From: a virus
Length of the DNA stretch: 29,224 bases
Direction: 5' to 3' (one strand)
IMG/VR virus record: IMGVR_UViG_3300020195_000128
Span: 1-29,224 of that record
Shown here one piece after another: positions 7,701 to 15,939 of the stretch. How positions within the stretch are numbered: the stretch's first letter is position 1; every line of letters starts with the position of its first letter. The position numbers and the translations under genes are program-made. Below the pieces are notes generated by a model. It ran no database searches, was not told the DNA's origin, and was given only the letters and a program-made list of their open reading frames with translations.

Positions 7701-8162
7701 ATGGCCACTATTTATGGGGTATATCACACTGACGCTTATATCGATGTCCCTGCTAACGCAGTAGACGCTTCTTTATGGCATGGTGGATCTCGTCGTCTTT
7801 ATGACGAATATGTTCTTGTCGGCGAAGCTTCGATAGCTGATGTAGTTAAACTTTTCAAACTTCCTTCAGGCGCTCGCGTGCATAATGCTAGATTTGTAGC
7901 TCCTTCTGACGGAACTACTGGTCAATGGGATATTGGTTGGGAGCTAAATGAAGCTGGTGACGCTGCTGATGCTGACGGCTTTATCGCTGGAGCCTCTGCC
8001 GATACTGGTGCAGGCGCTGTAGATTTTAAAATGCTTGCTACTCGTCCAGGCTGGAACAAGAAGTTTGGCGCTGAAACTCAAGTAGTACTTACTTGTCTTG
8101 AGGCGACTACTGCTTCTCTTGGCGACACTTTGAAGCTAGAAGTTCTATATACTGTAAACTAA
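7701..8162 (+). CDS. Head decoration-like structural protein
   Basis: A 153-residue protein rich in Ala, Gly, Asp and predicted beta strands, next to the capsid gene and with its own strong ribosome binding site (AAGGAG at 7689-7694). Its features are a LPSGARVHNARFVAPS segment, an Asp/Ala-rich loop (AGDAADADGF) and a closing strand GDTLKLEVLYTV. Small proteins of this type next to the capsid are usually head decoration or stabilising proteins. It lies between two hairpins, a layout that suggests high separate expression. The exported protein at 24059 seems to follow the same pattern. Confidence 0.7.
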   Translation: MATIYGVYHTDAYIDVPANAVDASLWHGGSRRLYDEYVLVGEASIADVVKLFKLPSGARVHNARFVAPSDGTTGQWDIGWELNEAGDAADADGFIAGASADTGAGAVDFKMLATRPGWNKKFGAETQVVLTCLEATTASLGDTLKLEVLYTVN

Positions 8163-8186
8163 GTTCTTCCTGCGTGTTTTTGGTGG

Positions 8187-8213
8187 ATAGGGGACGTATG
8201 TCCCCTATTTTTT
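8187..8213 (+). terminator. Intrinsic terminator after the decoration gene
   Basis: ATAGGGGAC (8187-8195), loop GTAT and GTCCCCTAT (8200-8208) form a perfect 9-bp stem directly followed by a T-run to 8213. This is a textbook rho-independent terminator. Since the tail genes continue on the same strand with no clear promoter, it is probably read through in part. Confidence 0.88.
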
Positions 8214-8223
8214 AGGGGGAAGA

Positions 8224-9039
8224 ATGGCCACAAGTAGTTTAGAAATTTGTAATATTGCTCTATTAAAAATAGGAGCGGACTCTATAACCGCCCTTTCTGA
8301 TGCTAATAAAAGAGCGCGTCTTTGCACTCTTCTTTATGACTTCATGAGAAAGAAGCTACTAAGAGCGCATCCCTGGAATTTTGCTATTAAGAGATCTTTT
8401 CTTCAAAAAGTCACGGATACTTCTACTTCAGTAAATGATGGAACAGATATATTTACTTCAGCAGCAGCATTAAATTCTGTGACAGGGGATACGGCCATTG
8501 TAACTTTGACCAGTGGAACTATTCCTACAGGTATTTCTGAAGACTCTACTTACTACATAATTAAAACAGGAACTTCAGCTTTTAAATTAGCTGAGACTCA
8601 GGCCTCTGCCCTTGCTGATACGGCAATAGATATTACTGCTAATGGTGTTTTTAATATCTCATTAAACATTGGCGCTCCTTTTGGATATTCTCAAAAGTTT
8701 ACCCTTCCTACTGACTACATAAGAGCAGTAAAAGAGGAAGACAAGAACCGCGAGTGGAAGAAAGAAGGAAGTTTTATTCTTTCAAACGATTCAGATTTTA
8801 ACCTTGAATATATTTATAATGTTACTGATACCACAACTTTTGACCCTAGTTTCGATGAGCTACTAGCTCACTTAATTGCCATTGAATTAGCTTTTCCTCT
8901 TAATCAATCTCAGACTTTAAAAGATCGTTTGCTTGATGAATGGAAAAACTTTTCTCTTAAAGATGCTAGATCTTTTGATGCCCAAGAAGGTACACCTGAT
9001 GACCTAGAGACTAATCTTTGGCTTAATTCGAGGTTATAA
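8224..9039 (+). CDS. Tail tubular protein A with an inserted beta module
   Basis: Adaptor ring between the portal and tail nozzle, the equivalent of T7 gp11. The N-terminal helical region (SLEICNIALLKIGADSI, then LYDFMRKKLLRAHPW, residues 5-51) and FTLPTDYIRAV (159-169) are typical. The protein has 271 residues against about 196 for T7 gp11. The excess is an inserted segment at about residues 63-150, rich in Thr, Ser, Ala and Asp with the motif SGTIPTGISEDSTYYII and FKLAETQASA. It looks like the small Ig-like or beta repeat seen in many phage tail proteins. The stop overlaps the next ATG by one base (TAATG). AGGGGGAAG precedes the ATG. Confidence 0.88.
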   Translation: MATSSLEICNIALLKIGADSITALSDANKRARLCTLLYDFMRKKLLRAHPWNFAIKRSFLQKVTDTSTSVNDGTDIFTSAAALNSVTGDTAIVTLTSGTIPTGISEDSTYYIIKTGTSAFKLAETQASALADTAIDITANGVFNISLNIGAPFGYSQKFTLPTDYIRAVKEEDKNREWKKEGSFILSNDSDFNLEYIYNVTDTTTFDPSFDELLAHLIAIELAFPLNQSQTLKDRLLDEWKNFSLKDARSFDAQEGTPDDLETNLWLNSRL

Positions 9040-11573
9040 TGGGAAAATATAGATATATTCAAAACTCTTTTTCATCAGGAGAACTTTCCCCAACATTTTT
9101 TCGTACCGATTTAAAAGAATATTATCAAGGCTGTGATGTTGTAGAGAATTTTATTGTAGGGAAAAATGGTGGTCTATATAAAAGACCAGGGACTAAGTAC
9201 GTGGCCGCTCTCTCCGCTATAAGCCCAGAAAGAATTATCCCTTTTATCTTCTCTAAAAAAGAATCTTATATTGTCATTTTAGATGACGGGAACCCTGTTT
9301 TTCAGATAATAAGCAATACAGGCGTAGCGGCTACATTAACTTATGCAGGGTTAAATGCTTCTCCTACCTTAATAGGAGATCCAAAAAAGTATAAGTACTC
9401 TCAGTCAGGGGATATATTAATTTTAACCCATTCTCCTGATGATGCTACTCAAAGTTCTAATTCATACCCTCCTATATTAATAATAAGAACAGCACTTGCT
9501 GCTTTTACTATTATGTTTTTCCATCATCCTTCATACCTAACTGGATTTCCTTCAATAGGGGAAGTAGCCACGGCAGCAATGGTTCCTTATGGTAATAGTA
9601 ATGTTGACCCTGATATAAGATTCTATGTAGCTTCTGCTACACAAGGGACAGGAGGAACTGTTTTTGCAGTAGACTCCGCCAATAATCCTATTCCTTTTTT
9701 CAAGGCAGGGCATAAATTCTCAGATAGTAGTTCTCTTGTTACTCAAGTTGGGTCCTATTTTCGTTTAGTAGAGGGAACTAGCGAGCTAGTTCTTTTTGGG
9801 ACTACAACAGCAGCAGACATACTTGTAACTTCTGCTAATTTAGATGCGACCAGTAACCAAGTAACCATAACATCACATGGACTTGTTACAAGAGAACAAT
9901 TCACACTAGAAGTCACGGGAGCTGGTGGGGCCAATCCTACTTTTACTAATATTACTTTTGGTACTGTTGTTTTTGTTAAAAGCATAAACGCCAACGCAAT
10001 TACTTTACACCTAACTGATGCCGGGGCCGTAGCTGGTACAGGTCCAGTAGATATTGTTACTGTTGGGGGCGCGGGCCTTAGATTAGTCCCTCATAAACTC
10101 CAGAAAATGACTTGTACTATTGTAGAGGATTCAGGCGCAGCAATGACAATAACATCAGCAGCAAATGCTACTGATCAATGGGCGGAGTCTGCCTGGTCTA
10201 CAGAGAGAGGCTTCCCTAGATTAGGCGTGTTTCATGAACAACGTTTATATCTAATGGGAACAGCGAAAGAGCCTGATACTGTTTGGGCCTCTCAGGTTGG
10301 GAATATTTTTAATATGATGCAAACTCGTCTAGCTCAAGATTCTTCTGCTAGATCGGTCGATCTATATGTTAGGGATTTCCCTTTAAAAGGAGCGGTCCTC
10401 CCTACTGACCCTTTCTCTTTTAATATAGCTTCAAAACAGGCCAATGTTATTAATTGGGTAGAGTCTACTAGGGCATTACAAATAGGAACAGCAGGCTCGG
10501 AATATATTGTTAATGGATTCGATTCTATTATTTCAAGCTCTAGTATAAATGTTAAGAAACAAACGGATTATGGCTCAGGGAATATTCAGTCTACGTCTAT
10601 AGGAAACTCTACTTTATTTGTGTCTAGAGATGGGAAATCAATTAGAAGCTATATCTACAATGAAGCTAATGGATCTTATATCTCTGTAGATTTAAGCTCG
10701 ATCTCTGACTTAATGGTATTTAAAGGATACGGCGAAACGTCTACTGATGAAATGAAAGATAGCGCTTTTACTGAATTTTATTATCAGCCTTCAAGAAAAG
10801 TTATTTGGATACTTACGAATAATTTTCAATTAGTAGGCATAACTATAAATGAAGAACAGCAAACAGCAGCTTGGCATTATCATCCAATAAGATCAACGGA
10901 CAGAGTAAACTCTATTTGTGTTATTCCTAGTACAGACGGATCATATGATGAACTTTGGATGGTATGCCAAAGAAGCGTAAATGGAACTACTGTAGGATAT
11001 TTGGAAAAGATGGGGGACGATTTCGACCACGCAGTCATTACTAATACTTCTACCGTGGATGACGATCATCCTTATTACTCAGATTGCTCTAAGCGAGTAG
11101 TTTTAGGCTCTTTAACCGCTACAGTAACAGGCCTTAGTCACCTCATAGGAGAAACGGTTAAAGTCTTGGTTAACGGGGTAGTTCATGCAGATCGTGTTGT
11201 AAGTGTATCGGGAGAGATAACTTTAGCTACTTCTTACGCTTCTGGTACTGAGGTAATTGCAGGGCTTCCCTATACCTCTAAATTTCGTACTAAGGACATA
11301 GAGGCAGGGGGCGATTTCGGATCAGCACAGGGGACCATCCAGAGAATTGATAGAGTAGATGTTCGTATGTATAAATCCCAAAAAGGATCTTACGGAAAAG
11401 AGTCAGGGACACTAGATGATTTCGAGTATGAAGATTCTACATTGTTTACAGGGATTAAAAAAATCTTCCCCACTAATTCTCCTGATGAAAATACACAAAT
11501 AGAAATACAACATGAAGACCCAGTCCCATTTAATATATTAAACCTCACTATGAGAGGTGTGACGTACGACTAA
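9039..11573 (+). CDS. Tail tubular protein B (tail nozzle)
   Basis: Nozzle of the short tail, the equivalent of T7 gp12 (about 794 residues; 844 here). The start is typical (QNSFSSGELSPTFFRTDLKEYYQGC, with YKRPGTKYVA near residue 47). RGFPRLGVFHEQRLYLMGT near residues 389-407 is also characteristic. A segment at about residues 262-345 (VTITSHGLVTREQF to GPVDIVTVGG) has the look of an inserted beta module like that in tubular protein A. The start ATG overlaps the preceding stop. In the -1 frame the acetyltransferase coding sequence already begins inside this gene's 3' end. Confidence 0.92.
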   Translation: MGKYRYIQNSFSSGELSPTFFRTDLKEYYQGCDVVENFIVGKNGGLYKRPGTKYVAALSAISPERIIPFIFSKKESYIVILDDGNPVFQIISNTGVAATLTYAGLNASPTLIGDPKKYKYSQSGDILILTHSPDDATQSSNSYPPILIIRTALAAFTIMFFHHPSYLTGFPSIGEVATAAMVPYGNSNVDPDIRFYVASATQGTGGTVFAVDSANNPIPFFKAGHKFSDSSSLVTQVGSYFRLVEGTSELVLFGTTTAADILVTSANLDATSNQVTITSHGLVTREQFTLEVTGAGGANPTFTNITFGTVVFVKSINANAITLHLTDAGAVAGTGPVDIVTVGGAGLRLVPHKLQKMTCTIVEDSGAAMTITSAANATDQWAESAWSTERGFPRLGVFHEQRLYLMGTAKEPDTVWASQVGNIFNMMQTRLAQDSSARSVDLYVRDFPLKGAVLPTDPFSFNIASKQANVINWVESTRALQIGTAGSEYIVNGFDSIISSSSINVKKQTDYGSGNIQSTSIGNSTLFVSRDGKSIRSYIYNEANGSYISVDLSSISDLMVFKGYGETSTDEMKDSAFTEFYYQPSRKVIWILTNNFQLVGITINEEQQTAAWHYHPIRSTDRVNSICVIPSTDGSYDELWMVCQRSVNGTTVGYLEKMGDDFDHAVITNTSTVDDDHPYYSDCSKRVVLGSLTATVTGLSHLIGETVKVLVNGVVHADRVVSVSGEITLATSYASGTEVIAGLPYTSKFRTKDIEAGGDFGSAQGTIQRIDRVDVRMYKSQKGSYGKESGTLDDFEYEDSTLFTGIKKIFPTNSPDENTQIEIQHEDPVPFNILNLTMRGVTYD

Positions 11574-11647
11574 CCTTAGTAGCTTTCCAGCTAGACCATT
11601 TAGATAAGTTTATACCGAAGCATAATTATCCATCTTTACTAGAGGAT

Positions 11648-12013
11648 ATGAAGCGTAATATCTTAGACGTTAAGAAAACAATATTATCACTTATGTCATG
11701 GGATAATAAGGCTTGTGTGGCGGTGGTAGGAGTCACGGAACACCGTCTCGGAGTGGGCGAAGTGTGGCTTCTCCCGTCTGTTTTAGTGGATAAAACTAAA
11801 CTAAATTTTTTTAAAGCTGTTAAACTTATAGTCGATGAACTAGCTTTAAAAATACTTAAGTTTAGACGCTTAGATTTAGCTGTGATGGAAGGTGATCTTC
11901 AAGGCTATAAATGGGCAGAAAAACTAGGATTCAAACAACAAGCACTTATTGAGGCTTATGATGAGTATTACAATAATGCTATGATGTTTTATAAGGTGGA
12001 TAAATGGCTGTAG
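11648..12013 (+). CDS. GNAT-like virion-region protein (T7 gp13 position)
   Basis: A 121-residue protein from this ATG. Residues 55-120 have the end of a GNAT acetyltransferase fold, with the RRLDLAVMEGDLQGYKWAEKLGFKQQALIEAY pattern of the acetyl-CoA-binding region. Such proteins often lie at the T7 gp13 position in podoviruses; whether they acetylate anything is unclear. This ATG is doubtful. The purine run GAGG sits only two bases before it, and the same frame stays open back to 11534 with protein-like sequence (LVAFQLDHLDKFIPKHNYPS) that fits the usual N-terminal part. There is no ATG, GTG or TTG in that stretch. The 3' end overlaps the next gene by 10 bases. Confidence 0.7.
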   Translation: MKRNILDVKKTILSLMSWDNKACVAVVGVTEHRLGVGEVWLLPSVLVDKTKLNFFKAVKLIVDELALKILKFRRLDLAVMEGDLQGYKWAEKLGFKQQALIEAYDEYYNNAMMFYKVDKWL

Positions 12014-12453
12014 GAGCAGTAGCTTCAATTGTCGGATCTTCTCTTGGTGTTTACTCACAATACAAACAAAGCCAAGTAGAAGAAAAAAATATAAGGGAGA
12101 GATCCTCTTCTAAACGAACACAAGGCTTCGAGCTACTTGCTCGCTCTGAAATTAACATAGAGCAGTTAAAACAAGAGGCCGAGAAGTTTAAAGCAGGACA
12201 GGTAGCGGCTTTTGCTGCTTCTGGGGTAGACATATCCTCCAATGCTACTTTGACTCAATTGGAACAAACTAATCGAGATGTTTCTAATCAAATAGTTTTA
12301 GAAAGAAGAGAAGCTTCCTTTAGGGCCACACAGATTTTTAAAGATGCAGACAATGATGTTAGCTTAATGAAAGACATAAAAAGCGCTAGAGGAATCAATA
12401 TGTTTGCCGGGGTACTATCAGGGGCAGGTCAAGTCTCCTCTAAAATAAAGTAA
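12004..12453 (+). CDS. Internal virion protein B-like (T7 gp14 position)
   Basis: A 149-residue protein with an N-terminal hydrophobic, glycine-containing segment (VGAVASIVGSSLGVY, residues 3-17) and then a long helical, Gln/Glu/Lys/Arg-rich body. In T7-like phages a protein of this size, shape and place (gp14) is part of the inner core and is ejected to form a channel in the host outer membrane. The segment AGQVAAFAASGVDI near residue 66 is common in podovirus proteins of this class. It starts inside the preceding gene (10-base overlap). Confidence 0.75.
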   Translation: MAVGAVASIVGSSLGVYSQYKQSQVEEKNIRERSSSKRTQGFELLARSEINIEQLKQEAEKFKAGQVAAFAASGVDISSNATLTQLEQTNRDVSNQIVLERREASFRATQIFKDADNDVSLMKDIKSARGINMFAGVLSGAGQVSSKIK

Positions 12454-12462
12454 TGGAGAGTT

Positions 12463-14694
12463 ATGCCTAAAATACCTGTATCTAGCTTTAGTGGAAAAAT
12501 AAGCAGCGACGTTCCCCAGATTACTCCTGATCAAATATCAGGGGCTCCTTTTCAGGCCTTAGCGAATCTTGGGAAAGGTGTTCAGGATTTCGGAGTAGGA
12601 GTAGACAGGCTAATTGAGGCCCGTCAAAAGGCTACCTCTGACGATTTCATGCAAACAGAAAAAACTAATTTCGTTAAAGGGTACTCAGCTTTCAAAGAAG
12701 GCCAAGACGCTTCTTTGAGTGGGACAGGACACGAAGGGTATACAGAAACGAACCAAAGCTACATTGAGAATAATAAGAATCTTGCTATGGGGGATGCGCC
12801 TAACGACCAGGCTAAAGAAAGAGTAAAACAATTTTACGAAGACTTCTCCCTTAATAGCTTTGTTAGCGATTCGGCCTATGAAAACAAACAGAGAGGGGAT
12901 TTTTATAAAACAAACTTTTTTAAGAATAGAGATGAGAAGCTTAATACCTTAAGCCAATTTACTTCCTTAAAAGAAACAGAGTTTGCATTTAGAGAGTTTA
13001 ATAAAGATCTAAACGATAGCAATCTTTTTGACTCTAAAGAGAAGTTCTCACTTCAAAGTAAAAACTCTGATTTTGCTGAAACATTCCTTAATGCCTCACT
13101 AGCTAAAGGTAGCGGGCATTTAATTGAAGCGGAGGCATTCCTTAAATCAAATACTGACTTATCTAGAACAATAGACCCTAAAGCAAAAATTTCTTATCTA
13201 AGTAAGATTGAGAATCTAAGAGAGAATGAGTTCAATAAAGTATTTAGGACATCATTATCTAATGTGGATAACGCTATTTCCCTTATGTCTTTAAAAGGCC
13301 AAGACCCTAATACTAAGGCCATTCTAGATAAATCGATAAGAGATGTTCAAGCATTCCAAAACTTACCTGGGGTAGACAATGCTGTTATCGAAAAGGCTGT
13401 TAATAGAATACAAAACGCTAAAGACGATCTTAGTTTCAACAGTGAAATTAAAGGGCTTCGTTATGATCAGATAGTACAAAATGGGCAAATAAGTATTAAC
13501 CATAGGGCAGCCCTAGCTAAAGATACTACTTTAGCAACTGCTGGGGATGATTTAAAAGTTGCTGATAGGCGAGCACATTTAGTTGCCGATTATGTTAAGG
13601 CCATTCAGAGTGATCCGGTTAAAGTAGCAGTAGGGAATAACCCTAATTTGGCTCAAGGTACTCAAGACATTTATGATTATCAAGTATCCATGGGATACCC
13701 TAACCCTGATTATTTCTCTAAAGATACGGGTAAAAATATAATGGGCTCCTTTAAAATGTCTAAGGATAAGAAAAACGAATTGGACCAATTCCAAAGCGAG
13801 TATGGAGAGATAGGGGTTAAGTGGTTAAACAAGAAGAGTAGTGAAGGGGACAAAGAAGCGTCTGTTCTAGCATTAGCTGCTTCTATGGATGATCCTTATA
13901 CCAAGTATCTTTTACTAAATATTAAGGATAAGGAAGTTAGGACTCTATTTGAGGCAGACACTTCTCTTAAAGAAAACACTCCTTCTATAATTGACGAGTC
14001 TTTAAATGAGCACAGTAATGGATTCAGAGGAGCTTTCAATACTCCTTCTACTGCTCCCTTCGCTAATGTTATGAATACCAAAATGCAGACAGAGGTACGT
14101 AAATTAATGCTAGAAGGATACTCTTTGGAAGATGCTTCTAAAAATGCTTACAAGACGGTTATTGAAAATAATATACAATTAGTCAGCACTGATACTGCTT
14201 CTGTTATCCCTTTAATGGGAAAATACAATAATCCAATATTGGCCGATAAAGTTAAATCTTTTATTAAAGGTTATTCTAATAGTATTAAACAAAACTCTTT
14301 TGGAAATCCCTTCTCTAATGAAACATCTAAAGAACAAGAGCAAGTGGCCAAAGAACTAGATATAGCTAAAGATGCTAACGGACTTAATTTCCCCTCTGAT
14401 GGTGCTTTCATGAAATTTGTATCTGAAAATGAGCCTAAGTTTGAAATGGCACCAACGGGAGATGGATTAATTCTTACCTATGTGAATCCTCAAACTGAGA
14501 GAAGACAAAGAGTTAAAGGATTCGTTAACCTACCTAATAAAAAGAAAATTATACAAGACAAAACATTTAGCTTCGATGAGATCCAGAATTCATCGTCAGA
14601 ATTTGAGGCCATGAATAACCATAGGGCCGATAATAACTCCTTGATAGGAAAGCTAAAGAAAATGGTTAAGATACAAACGGGACAGGAGGACTAA
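12463..14694 (+). CDS. Internal core protein (T7 gp15 position)
   Basis: A 743-residue, mostly helical, Lys/Asp/Asn-rich protein, almost exactly the length of T7 gp15 (747) and in the same place. In T7, gp15 is an inner core protein ejected with DNA into the periplasm to help build the DNA-transfer conduit. I recognise no enzymatic motif. The start has GGAG seven bases upstream, and the stop overlaps the next ATG by one base (TAATG). The assignment rests on length, composition and order rather than a diagnostic motif. Confidence 0.72.
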   Translation: MPKIPVSSFSGKISSDVPQITPDQISGAPFQALANLGKGVQDFGVGVDRLIEARQKATSDDFMQTEKTNFVKGYSAFKEGQDASLSGTGHEGYTETNQSYIENNKNLAMGDAPNDQAKERVKQFYEDFSLNSFVSDSAYENKQRGDFYKTNFFKNRDEKLNTLSQFTSLKETEFAFREFNKDLNDSNLFDSKEKFSLQSKNSDFAETFLNASLAKGSGHLIEAEAFLKSNTDLSRTIDPKAKISYLSKIENLRENEFNKVFRTSLSNVDNAISLMSLKGQDPNTKAILDKSIRDVQAFQNLPGVDNAVIEKAVNRIQNAKDDLSFNSEIKGLRYDQIVQNGQISINHRAALAKDTTLATAGDDLKVADRRAHLVADYVKAIQSDPVKVAVGNNPNLAQGTQDIYDYQVSMGYPNPDYFSKDTGKNIMGSFKMSKDKKNELDQFQSEYGEIGVKWLNKKSSEGDKEASVLALAASMDDPYTKYLLLNIKDKEVRTLFEADTSLKENTPSIIDESLNEHSNGFRGAFNTPSTAPFANVMNTKMQTEVRKLMLEGYSLEDASKNAYKTVIENNIQLVSTDTASVIPLMGKYNNPILADKVKSFIKGYSNSIKQNSFGNPFSNETSKEQEQVAKELDIAKDANGLNFPSDGAFMKFVSENEPKFEMAPTGDGLILTYVNPQTERRQRVKGFVNLPNKKKIIQDKTFSFDEIQNSSSEFEAMNNHRADNNSLIGKLKKMVKIQTGQED

Positions 14695-15938
14695 TGTCTT
14701 TAACTCCAAGTTTTGATCAATACAGCGACTTTACTCCAGTTCAATATAAGACTTCTTTATCTGAAGTAGCAGGAGCCTCTTTTAAACTAGGCAGCTTTGA
14801 GTCAGAGACTCAGAGTATAGGAAGATTTGTACAGAAGGCCAATACAGGGGGAGAAAATGACATAGTTTCTCCTGAACAAGCTAACGAATTTTACCCTAAG
14901 CTAGAAAAGCCTATAACTGAGCGAACCTCTCTCGCTAAAGTAGCTTTAATGGATGCTTACAGGGAAGAAAGACACGAACTTCAAAAAACTATTGATTTGG
15001 GTGGGGATGATTTGGTTACCAAAGGAGTCTCATTTATAAGCTCACTAGGCGGAGCCTCTATTGATCCAATAGGTTTAATCTCAGGGAAACTAATAGGAGC
15101 AGGTATAGCCGCTTCTTCTTTTGCAAGAAGGGCCATGGCCAAGGGTATTTTAAATCAATCTACTGCTACAGGAAGAGTACTCAAAGAAGGGGTTGAAGGC
15201 CTTATAGGTAACGTAGCGTCTGAGGGCCTAATTAATATTCCTATAGGGCTAGATGAGCATAGAGATATAGAAGTAGATAAGGCCTTAATTTTTGCGGCCG
15301 GATCAGGGTTTATAGGCGGAGCAGGACTAAAGAGTATAGGAGAGGTTTACACTAAACTTAAAACTAAAAGCTTAAACATAGATACAGTAGATAAATTAAT
15401 TTCAGTGCATGAACAAAAAATAGCTACAGGAAAAGTCCCGATACTATCGGACACTGAAGTAGAACTAGCTACAGCTAGTACAGGGATAGAATTAAATAAT
15501 AAAATGGGTGTAGTTTCTGCTGAGGTTGATGCTTTAAAAACTGAGATGAATGGGGATATCCCTCCTAACAGACTTAACGCCTTAACAGAGGAATTCAACA
15601 CAAAAAAACAAGAGTTAGATAGCTTATCGGACGAGATGAGCGAGTATAAAGAGAAGTACTCTAATCAAGAAGAATTTAGAAAGGAGGCCAATGCTCCTGA
15701 AAGAGATCTTTATTATGATGAAGAATCTAAATTACAATATGATGCCATAGAGAGGGGAGAGTTTGCCTCTGCTCCTAAGGATGAATTTGAATTAGAGTTA
15801 GATGAAATACGGAAGGATCCTGATATAGATGAAGATGTTAAAGCTATGTTAGAGCAAGATGATGAAGTATTTAGAGTATTCGAGACTAAAAGAGATGAAA
15901 TAGTTAAAGCGGCACGTAAGTGTTTAACAGGGAGTTAG
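14694..15938 (+). CDS. Internal core protein, N-terminal half (gp16-like)
   Basis: A 414-residue protein with two small-residue hydrophobic stretches (VSFISSLGGASIDPIGLISG near 110-130 and ALIFAAGSGFIGGAGL near 198-213) and a coiled-coil, acidic C-terminal part. This is the pattern of the N-terminal region of large podovirus internal virion proteins that cross the host envelope. T7 gp16 is one chain of about 1318 residues. Here this gene plus the next give about 1209 residues. I do not see the lytic transglycosylase motif found at the N-terminus of T7 gp16. The stop lies one base before the next ATG, in a different frame. Confidence 0.7.
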   Translation: MSLTPSFDQYSDFTPVQYKTSLSEVAGASFKLGSFESETQSIGRFVQKANTGGENDIVSPEQANEFYPKLEKPITERTSLAKVALMDAYREERHELQKTIDLGGDDLVTKGVSFISSLGGASIDPIGLISGKLIGAGIAASSFARRAMAKGILNQSTATGRVLKEGVEGLIGNVASEGLINIPIGLDEHRDIEVDKALIFAAGSGFIGGAGLKSIGEVYTKLKTKSLNIDTVDKLISVHEQKIATGKVPILSDTEVELATASTGIELNNKMGVVSAEVDALKTEMNGDIPPNRLNALTEEFNTKKQELDSLSDEMSEYKEKYSNQEEFRKEANAPERDLYYDEESKLQYDAIERGEFASAPKDEFELELDEIRKDPDIDEDVKAMLEQDDEVFRVFETKRDEIVKAARKCLTGS

Positions 15939-15939
15939 T

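Noticed and set aside
11537-11543. ATTAAAC as a firm -1 frameshift site
   Set aside because: The first base does not fit the X-XXY-YYZ rule and P-site re-pairing would be poor. It is kept only as one of several explanations in the findings.
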